This document shows, piece by piece, positions 54,701 to 64,000 of a DNA stretch of 64,000 nt (its first letter is position 1; every line of letters begins with the position of its first letter). The DNA comes from Halocaridina rubra (lineage: Eukaryota > Arthropoda > Malacostraca > Decapoda > Atyidae). Under the pieces are notes generated by a model. The model saw only the letters and a list, made by a program, of their open reading frames with translations. It ran no database searches and was not told the DNA's origin. A program made the translations under genes and the position numbers. The DNA lies in assembly GCA_037179515.1 (NCBI GenBank), contig JAXCGZ010015112.1:10001-74000 (forward strand), given 5' to 3'.

Positions 54701-54947
54701 AGGCATCTGCTGTTATCACGGGGCACATCTTACAGAGGTAGTCTTGTGGTAGGGGAAGTAGGGGAGTTGGCAGTTATGAAGCGACGCAGGTTGTGGAAGA
54801 GCCAGGAGGATGGGCTGTGGCACTCCAGCAGTGCCATCTGAACGGTCGCTAGCTCCCTCGTCATTGCCCATACAGCAAAGTAATCACCTTATTCTTTCTA
54901 TTATTATGTCGGCTACCCCCAATTGGGGGAGACAGCCAAGGAAGATA

Positions 54948-54948
<1 letters not shown>
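51775..54948 (+). mobile_element. Non-LTR retrotransposon, RTE-like, nearly full length but broken (LINE-C)
   Basis: Endonuclease pieces: MDVLALCETKMKGKGEV (51890), then after a frameshift VVLGDLNARVGDGEVEGV (52209) and AWMSDHFLVEAKVWG (52510). RT pieces: EAKAGKAPGMDGVRAEML (53230), CSNFRGISLLSVVGKVYGRI (53415), VQSGFRRGRGCIDQFL, then DLEEVYDRVDRD, GLRQGYVMSPWLFNLYIDGV (53780) and intact FADDTVVVADSEEK (53946). C-terminus LRWFGHVERMDDERLLKKVM, then ARGRPRFGWMD, stop at 54699. 52604-52980 is full of stops. The 3' end at about 54948 abuts (TA)n. Longest single frame 53728-54699 (323 codons). Confidence 0.9.
53728..54699 (+). pseudogene. LINE-C reverse transcriptase palm/thumb segment
   Basis: The longest open piece of the RTE-like element. 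Holds the LRQG box, the FADD catalytic box and the C-terminal GRPR..W segment, but not the fingers, which lie upstream in other frames (52981-53735). Confidence 0.8.

Positions 54949-54950
<2 letters not shown>

Positions 54951-55034
<84 letters not shown>
54951..55034. repeat. (TA)n tract between LINE-C and a pogo-like element
   Basis: About 42 TA units joining the 3' end of LINE-C to the TIR at 55036. Confidence 0.97.
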
Positions 55035-55035
<1 letters not shown>

Positions 55036-56713
55036 CAGTGATCCTTCGTTTATCGCGAGGGTTAGGTTCCGGGACCCATCACGATAGAGGAATTTTCGCG
55101 AAGTAGGATCACCCTATATGTACATAGGTATTTACATTTATTTTTACGTTTACACTGTATAAACCCTCCCTGTACTGTTAACAAACCACCCTTTACTTCA
55201 AAAATAACAGCATGCAAGCGTAAATTTATATGAAAGTGATAGATAAATTTACTGTGAATGTGGTGGTAATGACATGACATACTCATGTACATAGATATTT
55301 TACAATTATTTTTACGTTTACTGTATAAACCATCCCTGCACTGTTAAAAAACCACCCTTTACTTTATAAATAACAGCATGCAACGTAAATTTATATGTAC
55401 GTGATAGGTAAACTTACCGTGAATGAGGTGGTAATGACGTTTGTAGGCTCCAGAGGGAATTATTCCGTAGCCAATAACAGCTTTACGGCTGTTATTCATT
55501 GAGGCCAAAATAGCGGCCGCCATCCGTAAACTTTTTTCCTTCTTTCATCATATCTAAGAGTTTCACCTTATCTGTTATGGTTAACATCTTCCTTTGCCGC
55601 TTAGGCTCACTACCAGAAGCCTTAGAAGATGAAGGATGCTTGGGAGGCATTGCAAAGGTTGAAATACGTGAGTAGAAAAATCACAAGCAAAACGTATTAA
55701 TAAGCACAACGTGAAGGCGTACACGTGAGTTAGACTGAATGAGTGAGGCGAGACAATGGAAGATGGTGGGAGAACCAAACTTCAATGAAAAAGTCAATCA
55801 GACCCCATGATACAGAACATACAGAAAAACAATTCTGTGCTTCGTCGTCTCTCACTCTTTCAGCCATTAGCATTCCATGAACTATCTCACGTAGGTGCGA
55901 GCTTTTGCGTTTTCCTAACGCTGATCCCGGTATCGTATGTTACATGGTGCAATACTGTTAGTATTTATGTTTTTTACTGTTTTATTATTCTTAGGCCAAG
56001 AAATACGTGTTTTTATCAAGAAAATCATGAAACTACTGGAAATTTTAATATACGCTAGCTCACGTAGGAGGGACCCCAACACATTGTACGCTATCGGACA
56101 GTATTTCACATGATGCAGTACTGCGAGTTATATATCTAAATTTATGATTTTTATTATTTTTTACTGTTTTATTACTCTTAGGCTAGGAAATACTTGTTTT
56201 GTCAATAAAATAATGAAAATTTCAATATGTACTAGCTCACGTAGGTGTGACCCTTTTCGTTTTCAGAAACGCTGATACTGGTATCGTAGTTTACATGGTG
56301 CAAAACTGTTAGTATTTATGTTTTTTACTGTTTTATTATTCTTAGGCTAAGAAATACGTTTTTTTATCAATAAAATCATGAAACTACTGGAAATTTTAAT
56401 ATATGCTAGCCCACGTAGGTGTGACCCTTTGAGTTTTCCGAAACGCTGATACCGTTATCGTACTTTCTATGGTGCAAAGTTACATGTTAAAATTTATGTT
56501 TTTTTTTACTATTTCTTACTGTTTTATTATTCGTAGGCTGGGAAATAATTTTTTTTTAGCAATAAAATAATGTTTTTTTTTTCAATAAAAAAATGAATAC
56601 TGAAAATTTATATTTTTTAATATTGCATATACCCACAAAAATAAAAAAAAGCCCCCCAAAAATTGCGATACAGTGAATTCGCGAGAGAAGAATCGCGATA
56701 GAGCGAAGGGTCA

Positions 56714-56716
<3 letters not shown>
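55036..56716 (-). mobile_element. Pogo/Tigger-like DNA transposon, transposase-deleted copy
   Basis: Left TIR CAGTGATCCTTCGTTTATCG, right end GCGATAGAGCGAAGGGTCAATG. Contains two array B units (about 55110-55440), a transposase start on the minus strand (ATGCCTCCCAAGCATCCTTC reversed at 55650), then array A units (55860-56600). Core deleted. Confidence 0.87.

Positions 56717-56784
<68 letters not shown>
56717..56784. repeat. (TA)n tract between two TIR elements
   Basis: 34 TA units exactly filling the gap between the pogo-like copy and foldback copy 3. Confidence 0.96.
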
Positions 56785-56787
<3 letters not shown>

Positions 56788-57418
56788 ATCCCTCGTTATT
56801 TCGCGGTTCACCTATCGCAAATTCAGTGCGTCGCGGATATTTTTTGGCCAAAAAAAAAAAAAAAAAAAAAATGTGACACCAGGATGGGCCAAAAAATTAT
56901 AAAATAAAACAGCCTCTATCAGGCTGTAAAGAGAAACAGAGATGGAGAGAGTAATGACCTGTCAGATGTGAAGGGATTATAAAAGATGTGTAATGAATAT
57001 CCAGCTCTCTGCTTGGTTTTAATATACCTCTGCATTACTTTCATGATGTCTATTCCAATGATTCTCCTTAGATCTTATTATTATTATTATTATTGGCGAC
57101 AATAATTTTCCTTTGATGATGATTGTGGAGATTATTATAATCATCATTATTATTATTATTAAGGGCTCATCATTGTTTGTACATCTGTTGGTTTATTTAC
57201 TTTAATAACAGCACAGTGCCCCTCCCTAGTTGGCTGGGACAAAGAGAGTTTGGGGGGTTGGGTAGAATAGAATGTTGGAGAGAAAGAGATATCTTTAATT
57301 AACTCTTGTTCGTTCAACCAAAACTACATTATTTATTGTAAAAATAATAGTTTAATTACAAATGCGTAATAATAATAATAATCTTCACAATCATCATCAA
57401 AGGAAAATTATTGTTGCC

Positions 57419-57452
<34 letters not shown>

Positions 57453-57773
57453 TCTAAGGAGAATTTTTGGAATAGACATCATGAAAGTAATGCAGGTATA
57501 TTAAAACCCAGCAGAGCTGGATATTCATTACACATCTTTTATAATCCCTTCACATATGACAGGTCATTACACTCCCCATCTCCGTTTCTCTTTACAGCCT
57601 GATAAAGGCTGTTTTATCATTTTTGGCCTGTCCTGGTGTCATAATTATCTTTAAAAAAAAAAAAAAAATATTTTTATTTTATTTTATATTTTTTAGGTGT
57701 TCCTAATTCGCGGAAATTCACCTATCGCAGCCGGTCCTGGAACCGAACCCCCGCAATAAACGAGGGATTACTG
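56784..57773. mobile_element. Foldback TIR element, copy 3
   Basis: AGTAATCCCTCGTTATTTCG to ATAAACGAGGGATTACTG. Inverted arms from GTGACACCAGGATGGGCC (56870) and to GGCCTGTCCTGGTGTCATAA (57645). The spacer carries CCTCCCTAGTTGGCTGGGAC but only a few GA units. The most compact copy (990 bp), hence closest to the basic form. Confidence 0.87.
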
Positions 57774-57859
57774 TATATATATACACACACGGAGTCATAC
57801 AACGTCGTTTTGAGTTCACTTTTTTTTTTTGTCTAGTTTCCCTTACCCTTCCTTCCTGG

Positions 57860-57957
57860 TCCTATAGGAGTTAAAAGTTGGACCAGTTGGAATAGCCAAC
57901 AGTCATTTCACAGATGACGATAAAGAGATGTGTACATGTTTAAATTAATATTTCTTT
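57860..57957 (+). mobile_element. CR1/L2-like LINE fragment
   Basis: GTTGGACCAGTTGGAATAGC and CATTTCACAGATGACGATAA closely match 6160-6240; cut off where the next LINE starts. Confidence 0.7.
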
Positions 57958-59855
57958 TCCAACCTCTTATTCCCAAGTGTCAATCCATGTGTTTACACTC
58001 CAATTCTTACCATAAAGAGCCTACGAAACTCTGGCTCTTATGGTCCAGTTGGTATACCATTTCAGTTCATCTAAGATGCTCTGCACGTGATTGCATCTTA
58101 TATTCCAACTATTATGAACACTTCCATTGTTACTAAAAGGATTCCAGACTCTTGGAAAAAATCGCATGTAATACCTCTGCATAAAAAGGGGGACAGAGAA
58201 GATGTGACAAACTATCGTCCCATTTCCCTGCTACCCATTTTCTCTAAAATATTAGAAAAAATTGTTGCATGCCAACTTATATTTAGAGTCAAATAGACTA
58301 TTATCTATTAACCAACATGGTTTTAGACCAAAACTCTCAATGGAAACTGCACTGCTCAAAGTTACGAATAGTATCTATAATAATATAGATATGAAAAAAA
58401 TATCTGCTTGTATTATTAGACTTATCAAATGCCTTCGACAGTGTAAACTATGAAATTCTTATAAGTAAATGTACAAACCTAAATATTGATCCAAGCTGGT
58501 TTAGAGAGTATCTATCTAATCGCAAACAGTCTATACATCTTAACAACATTATCTCTATGCCAAACAATGTATCATTTGGTGTTGCACAGGGATCAGTACT
58601 TGGTCCTATCCTCTTCTCCATTTACGTAAATGATCTATCATTCATTTCTGACTGTCTAGTCGTACAATATGCAGATAACACTCAACTACTCCTTAGTGGT
58701 GGTGATAATAATCTCCCAGAGTTAACCTTAAGAGCAGAAAAAACACTGTCAATAATTAAAACCTATTTTCAAGAAATTGGGCTGTTAATTAACAAAAGTA
58801 AAACACAATGCATGTTTATTGGTTCAAGGTTCCATATTGCACAAATTCCAGAAAACACAACAATTAATTTTTGCGACAATAGTATTGCACCTAGCAAAAC
58901 AGTCAAAAACCTAGGAATTCACTTTGATAACTACATGTTGTTTGATTCCCACCTAGATACAGTATGCAAAATGGTTACAGGAACATTAATGTACTTATCA
59001 CGTATAAAAGACAATTTTGAGACTACCACTCAAATAACTGTTGTTGAATCTCTAGCCCTAGGTCACATTAATTACTGCACAACTGTTTGGGGAGCTACCA
59101 CTAAGAGTCAGATAAACAGAATACAGAAGCTTATTAATTTTGCAACTCGAGTTGCCCTGGGAGGAATAAGAAAATATGACCACATCACACCAGCTCTCAA
59201 TAAACTTGGGTGACTGCGGGCAGAAAACAAGGTCGCTTATGCTATTTATGTTTTTGTATACAAAAATTTGGACCATCATTATCCTAGCAGGCTATTTGAT
59301 TTAAAAACAGTCAGGGATATAAGGGGAACCAACACAAGACAGAGCAGTGAGCTCTTTATTCAGAGAACAAACACAGAAGCAGGTTCAAAGATGATCACTA
59401 TTAAAGGGCCAACACTCTGGAACAATATTCCAGAGCATCTTAAAAATGCATCCTCCTTCACAGCTTTCAAAGGCAAACTATATAGTTTTCTTTTGGACAA
59501 ATAGTTGCTGCTCACACATAAACTAAACATAATGATTTAATGCAATTTCCCTTAACACTAACCTCTCTATATGTAAACTGATATCGACTTCTCTGTGCTC
59601 TAAGTTAAGAACAAATTCTCATTAAAAGGAAAACAAATATGGCAATGATGCCGATAACGATACTTTATCTAGTGTTATTACTATATTATTAAAATTTTCA
59701 TTACAGCATTATTATTTTCTATGAAAGCTACATATAATTTAACTGTATGTATTACCCTCTTACTTGTTAGTTCAATTACATGTCTAATTATAAGTTACTT
59801 TTACTTTTAGAAGATTAACCAATGTACAAAAATGGAAATAAATGTTTGTTTGTTT
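57958..59855 (+). mobile_element. Non-LTR retrotransposon, Jockey/CR1-like, degenerate (LINE-D)
   Basis: RT pieces: RIPDSWKKSHVIPLHKKGDR (58135), YRPISLLPIFSKILEKI, NQHGFRPKLSMETALLKV, frameshift, FGVAQGSVLGPILFSIYVND (58570), VQYADNTQLLL (58665), KNLGIHFDNYM, CTTVWGATTKSQINRIQKL. The catalytic YADD reads YADN, so the third metal-binding Asp is lost. The 3' part ends GGAAATAAATGTTTGTTTG at about 59850. A close but better preserved relative is at 62555. Confidence 0.87.
58557..59213 (+). pseudogene. LINE-D reverse transcriptase core, YADN variant
   Basis: Open for 218 codons across the PQGS-like box (here AQGSVLGPILF) and the catalytic box, where Asp is replaced by Asn (YADN). Ends at an early TGA in LNKLG; the C-terminal part resumes at about 59268. 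Confidence 0.85.
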
Positions 59856-60224
59856 GTAATAGGGACATAAAACGCAAAATAAACTTCTAGGTAAAAATTT
59901 AAAAATGAAATCATCACTTTCACATCTGTAAAAGGAAACCATTCACTGTCACAAATTTATATCACTGGATACATTGTAATGAAAAAAAGTTTTCACTAAA
60001 CCTTAACTTATAAAAGTAACCTGCCAGGTAAAAATTAAACCCATAAATCATTGTTGTCACATTTGTAAAAAGAAACATATCATTGTTATAAATTAATATT
60101 TTACATAAACTGTAATGGAGATGACAGTATTAAAAACATTGGCACAAGACTGATTGGTTTAATTATGGTGACATAAACGTGAGTGATACCTCCTTTGGTC
60201 AGAGTTTATAAAAATGTACAGTCT

Positions 60225-60510
60225 TCTTGATTATGGAGTGAATCAGGACGTGACAAACCCGTATTCGATTCCACCATTGTGCGTTAGCAAGAACATCCTG
60301 TAGGTGTTTAACCTCATTCGAATGGAGATTTACAGTGATGCAGAAATGGCAAATAGTACAGTTTTATATCTTTTGAAGTATTGTTGGTGGTAAATAAATA
60401 TGAAGACATACCGTGCCCAATGTGGGATGTTAAGAAGGGCATCAAGCCTTACGTCCCTAAGCTCTGACCATCCTCAATCAAATGAAAACTCATAGTGACA
60501 TAAAACGATT
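60225..60510 (+). repeat. Two partial SINE family A copies
   Basis: 60235-60345 (GTGACAAACCCGTATTCGAT, AGCAAGAACATCCTG) and 60410-60510 (AAGAAGGGCATCAAGCCTTA, CTCATAGTGACATAAAAC). Both lack most of the head. Confidence 0.6.
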
Positions 60511-60904
60511 GCTACTAGGGTTTTAGACTGGTATTTAATGATTTGCTTATTTTCATATAAACATAATATGTCTTTATATATATTTAGATTCTTTTACATT
60601 AATGAACTAATTTACCATGTAGGAGCGTTAAAATATGACTCTATTCTTATTTAGACAACAGCAAGAATTATGAAGCAAGTAACCCAATATTTAGCTCCTG
60701 AAAAAAAGAAAGGCATTTTGGCTGTAAATAATAACTGAAATGAAATTATTTTTACACGGTTATTAACTTTAGTGTCTGTTCAGCTTGATTTTGCAATGAT
60801 TAAAGATAATAGAAAACTATTATATCCTACAAGAATATAAGTTTCCTCACTGTTGTTACAATTTCATCCAATATGATAGAACAATGCAATTATGCAATTT
60901 TTAA

Positions 60905-60965
60905 TATTTCCAAGTATTATACCTCCTACAGGTCCCAGGTTCATATCCTGACAGTTTAGAGGTAT
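60905..60965. repeat. tRNA-like SINE head remnant
   Basis: CCTCCTACAGGTCCCAGGTTCATATCCTGAC resembles, in two parts, the B-box stretch at positions 1-30 and the head near 43070. Confidence 0.35.
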
Positions 60966-61006
60966 TATATTTGGAAATAAAATTTTAATCTAAGGATTTG
61001 CTAGCT

Positions 61007-61217
61007 TCAACTCCTGTTATAAGTATTTCCCCAGCCCCTCCGATGAGTATCTTTATAGTCATCCCTTTCTCTTTCTCTTTCTAGTTTATCGAGATCATCT
61101 CTTTCCTCTGCTTCTTCTCTCTCTTGATCTTCTCTTTCCTTCTCCTCTTTCACTTTCTCTGGATCCTGCCTTAAATGGTCTTGAAGACTATTCTGGTTTT
61201 TGCTGGGGTCAGGGAAC
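61007..61217 (-). CDS. IGBP1: IGBP1 terminal exon
   Basis: Acceptor AAACTGCAG, TGA stop at 61009-61007. 69 residues of charged tail; KDTHRRGWGN is the conserved family end. Confidence 0.94.
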
Positions 61218-61833
61218 CTGCAGTTTAAATGCAAATAATTTTTTTCTTTAATGAACATCCACTTACATATACACCTACAAACAAGCAGATATATACCCAT
61301 AGTTAGATATGTACACAAATGCAAATTATTTTACTTAATGAATACTTCACCTATGTTAGATCCATCAGCTTCATCAATGTCATTATTGTTTCTTGCTACA
61401 AGATGGCATAGTACTGAGAACGGTGTTGTTATAGGTGACTCTCAGCCAGCGCCCATGCTTTTCTCAATTTTTTTTTTAATTATTATTATTATTATTATTC
61501 TTATTATTATCATTATTATTATAATCTTGATGCTCTTGCTACAATACCATCTTATAGCAAAATACAACATTAATGCTGGAAAGACTTCATTCATGATAGT
61601 TCAGTCTCTTCTGATAGCTCAGAAGGGCTGGGTATTGCCCACAATGCAGCTTGGCCATGTAGACTCTTGTCTTCACAAGTTAAGAGTGACAAAAATTCAA
61701 GACAAATGATCATACTCACCATCCTTCTCTAACTCTTTGGTCGTAAAATTCTTCTACAGTCATAGAGGGTAGACTCGAGTATCCTAACCCAAAGACGTTT
61801 TTCTGAACGGCATCTCTTGCAATAAGAATAGGT
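61007..61833 (-). CDS. IGBP1: IGBP1 (alpha4/TAP42), last two exons
   Basis: IGBP1 binds and stabilises free PP2A-type catalytic subunits downstream of TOR. Minus exons 61833-61720 and 61217-61007 join in phase and give about 107 aa. Exon A codes ILIARDAVQKNVFGLGYSSL then PSMTVEEFYDQRVREGW (human ILTRNMAQAKVFGAGYPSL, PTMTVSDWYEQH). Exon B starts FPDPSKNQNSLQDHLRQDPE, runs through an acidic/basic Glu-Arg helix, and ends DDYKDTHRRGWGNTYNRS (human DDWKDTHPRGYGN). The N-terminal TPR-like PP2A-binding domain lies right of the window. An ATT run and other repeats occupy the intron. Confidence 0.94.
61720..61833 (-). CDS. IGBP1: IGBP1 penultimate exon
   Basis: Acceptor TATTTGCAG, donor GTGAGT. Enters with one base and leaves with two (TG, completing Trp). 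Confidence 0.93.
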
Positions 61834-61899
61834 CTGCAAATACAGTGATCTATAGTATATAAAGCTACAGTATTTACAAATATGATATATATTTTACCA

Positions 61900-62260
61900 T
61901 TTTTTATGTCACTATTATTCCCCAATAGAATGGGAGTGGACACAGACAGGTTGAAGCTAGGGGACTCTAGAGGATACCCTTCCTTATGCCCCACATTAGG
62001 CTCAAAACACGGGCTAGTACAGTGGTAACGCGCTGGCCTCGCATTCGCAAGGTCGACAGATCGGTTCCCGTTCAGGACCGAGAGTTTAAGCTGTTTACTG
62101 GGAAGGTTACCACTGTGATTGGACACCACACTGGGGGGTTGGGGCTTGCACCAGCTGAAGCCCGCCAGAGCAGGGGCGATGCCTCTGATAGGAGGGCTAA
62201 AACCGCAAACTTTAAACTTTAACTTTTTTAACCACTGTGCTACTGATGGCCCCACTAATA
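61900..62260 (-). repeat. SINE family A copy split by SINE-B
   Basis: Reversed body 61905-62012 (TATTCCCCAATAGAATGGGA), interrupted by SINE-B, with the reversed head resuming at about 62230 (AACCACTGTGCTACTGATGG). Confidence 0.7.
62013..62226 (+). repeat. tRNA-derived SINE-B, second copy
   Basis: GCTAGTACAGTGGTAACGCG, B box GATCGGTTCCCGTTC, CACCACACTGGGGGGTTGGG. Ends in AAACTTTAAACTTTAAC rather than the GTTTG tail of the 34124 copy. Confidence 0.8.
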
Positions 62261-62370
62261 CATCATAATATTATAAACAGGCCTCACCTAAAAGTTTACT
62301 GAAATACAAGACTATATATATATTAATAACACTGAACTGGTAACATACAGTCTAAAATGGTAGGAAAAGC

Positions 62371-62493
<123 letters not shown>

Positions 62494-62554
62494 CACATAT
62501 GTAATGTGCTTGCTTGGTTATTTCATGGCCCGAATGAGATTGGGACTTGAATTA

Positions 62555-63885
62555 AACTGAAACTGCCTTATTGAAAATATCAGATGAAATATACAAAAAT
62601 ATAGATAATAAGAAAATATCATTGCTACTACTACTCGATCTTTCTAAAGCTTTTGATAGTGTACACCATACCATTCTATTAGAAAAATGCAAAAAAATGA
62701 ACATTGACCCAAGCTGGTTCGAGAACTATTTAAAAAACCGCTACCAGTCAGTCAGAATAAAAGATGTAGTTTCAAGTCGCAAGAAGGTATTGTTTGGGGT
62801 CCCTCAGGGATCGATCCTAGGACCTATACTTTTTCTAATATATGTAAACGATCTAGTAAAATATTTACCTAACTGTTATGTCATTCAATATGCTGACGAT
62901 ACTCAAATCTTAATTGAAGGAGAAATTAATGATTTAGAAAATATTATTCGTAGAGCAGAAGAAATTTTGTATATGGCTAAACGTTACTTTCTAAAAAATG
63001 GTCTGTTACTTAATGAAACTAAAACCCAATCTATTCTTATCGGATCCAGACAATTATTATCAGAAGTTGATGACAATCTTCATATAAATTTTAACGGTAA
63101 TATCATTAAGCCAATGAACTCGGTAAAGAACCTAGGTGTCTATTTTGACCGTTACATGAATTTTGAAATGCATATAGATGAAATTTATAAAAAAGTAATG
63201 GGTACTCTAATATATCTAAATAGGGTAAAAGACTCATTTGAAACATCAACTCGTATAATAATTGTCCAGTCCTTAGCTATAAGTTTAATTAATTACTGTC
63301 TCAAAGTTTGGGGATGTACAAATAAGACTCAATTACAAAGAATACAAAAGTTACAAAACTTTGCAGCACGAGTGGCTGTTGGCAATGTAAGAAAATACGA
63401 GCACATCTCTCCTGTTTTAAAAGATCTAGAATGGATAAAGATTAGAGATAAATATGTTTTTGATATATGTACCTTTGTTTTTAATATACTAAGAAACAAT
63501 CTTCCTGATTGCTTGTATAATTTTTCTACAGTAAGCTCAGTTACCGGGTTAACTACCCGTAAAGGGGAAGATTTATTAGTACGAAGGTCTAAAACTGATA
63601 TTGGCTCAAAAGATATAAACATTCGTGGACCTCATTTATATAATCAGCTTCCCAGAGAACTAAAAAATGCTGGTTCAGTGTATACTTTTAAATATAATCT
63701 TAAGAAGTTACTCTTAAAGGAAGATTTTACTTGTAATTTTTAATAGTACACTCATCTTTATGATTTGTTTGTTTTAGTATGTCTATATCGTACACCACAG
63801 ATGTCTATCTGGAATATATATGCATCTTATTTGAATACCCAATGTACTTTGGAAATAAAGATTTATTATTATTATTATTATTAAA
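62555..63885 (+). mobile_element. Non-LTR retrotransposon, Jockey/CR1-like, 5'-truncated with intact RT frame (LINE-E)
   Basis: A 390-codon frame (62571-63743) without stops: LLDLSKAFDSVHHTILLEKC, FGVPQGSILGPILFLIYVND, catalytic IQYADDTQIL, then GLLLNETKTQSILIGSR, VKNLGVYFDRYM, INYCLKVWG and RGPHLYNQLPRELKNAGSVY. The fingers and the endonuclease are absent. The 3' end is GGAAATAAAGATTTATTATT then (ATT)n. Its intact frame suggests recent insertion. Confidence 0.9.
62571..63743 (+). CDS. LINE-E reverse transcriptase fragment (open)
   Basis: Codes the palm and thumb of a non-LTR RT with an unmutated YADD. About 60% of the LINE ORF2 is missing upstream, so it cannot act alone. The apparent Met start is only an internal codon. 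Confidence 0.85.
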   Translation: MKISDEIYKNIDNKKISLLLLLDLSKAFDSVHHTILLEKCKKMNIDPSWFENYLKNRYQSVRIKDVVSSRKKVLFGVPQGSILGPILFLIYVNDLVKYLPNCYVIQYADDTQILIEGEINDLENIIRRAEEILYMAKRYFLKNGLLLNETKTQSILIGSRQLLSEVDDNLHINFNGNIIKPMNSVKNLGVYFDRYMNFEMHIDEIYKKVMGTLIYLNRVKDSFETSTRIIIVQSLAISLINYCLKVWGCTNKTQLQRIQKLQNFAARVAVGNVRKYEHISPVLKDLEWIKIRDKYVFDICTFVFNILRNNLPDCLYNFSTVSSVTGLTTRKGEDLLVRRSKTDIGSKDINIRGPHLYNQLPRELKNAGSVYTFKYNLKKLLLKEDFTCNF

Positions 63886-64000
63886 TGCTATAATGAAGCC
63901 ACGAGTGAGGTTGGGGAATCTGTAATATGAACATAGTGGCATTCAGTTAGAATGCGTTCATTCCTAAGTATAGCAGATATAAGCTATAAGGTTGGATTCC
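63886..64000. other. Right edge, nothing recognised
   Basis: About 115 bases, probably IGBP1 intron or upstream DNA; no exon seen. Confidence 0.4.

Larger units (their letters stand above)
59856..61006. other. Intergenic DNA left of IGBP1
   Basis: No gene seen. Holds two degraded SINE family A copies and the presumed IGBP1 3' UTR next to 61007. Confidence 0.5.

Noticed and set aside
61251..61709. A 152-codon plus-strand frame
   Set aside because: Crosses an ATT microsatellite and runs antisense to the IGBP1 region without recognisable domains.

Overview
The window is nuclear DNA of an arthropod, most likely a decapod crustacean. Genes have GT-AG introns of 0.1-8 kb, about fifteen long (TA)n tracts plus (GA)n and (ATT)n tracts are present, short dispersed repeats are very dense, and some stretches carry degenerate TTAGG, the arthropod telomere motif. 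The taxon is an inference from repeat style and protein divergence; no marker gene fixes it.

Four host genes can be assembled exon by exon. (1) 884-3689 (+): a secreted protein of about 778 aa with a signal peptide, a lysine-rich amphipathic block, a long Ser/Thr mucin-like region and an acidic Tyr-rich tail; I do not recognise the family. (2) 16925-5150 (-): LRR1, the substrate receptor of the CUL2 ubiquitin ligase that removes the CMG helicase at replication termination. It has seven exons, all in phase, 410 aa. (3) 21255-49844 (+): CLCC1, the ER chloride channel CLIC-like 1, with eleven exons, all in phase, 754 aa, and a C-terminal tail longer than in mammals. (4) 61833-61007 (-): the last two exons of IGBP1 (alpha4/TAP42), the PP2A-binding protein; the rest lies beyond the right edge. 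Gene 1 and LRR1 are tail to tail. LRR1 and CLCC1 are head to head, with about 4.3 kb between the start codons that is now largely filled by a LINE.

Introns and intergenic DNA are mostly mobile elements. One pogo/Tigger-like DNA transposon family with TIRs of the type CAGTGATCCCTCG and TA target sites has a full-length but mutated copy (34378-41490) and four transposase-deleted copies. The full copy carries two different tandem arrays, one at each end (about 191-bp and about 164-bp units), and has itself been hit by two further TIR elements with clean TA junctions. A second, foldback family uses similar TIRs and contains long inverted arms of a SINE-like unit (three copies). A different Tigger-type transposase relic lies at 28015-29552. 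Non-LTR retrotransposons of at least four kinds are present, one with an uninterrupted 390-aa RT reading frame at the right end (62571-63743). At least four SINE-like families are scattered through the window; the commonest, tRNA-headed family has about 25 copies.

The host genes do not form an operon or a single pathway. The most novel items are the unrecognised secreted protein, the architecture and nesting history of the pogo family, and the evidence that SINE-like units share 3' tails with resident LINEs.
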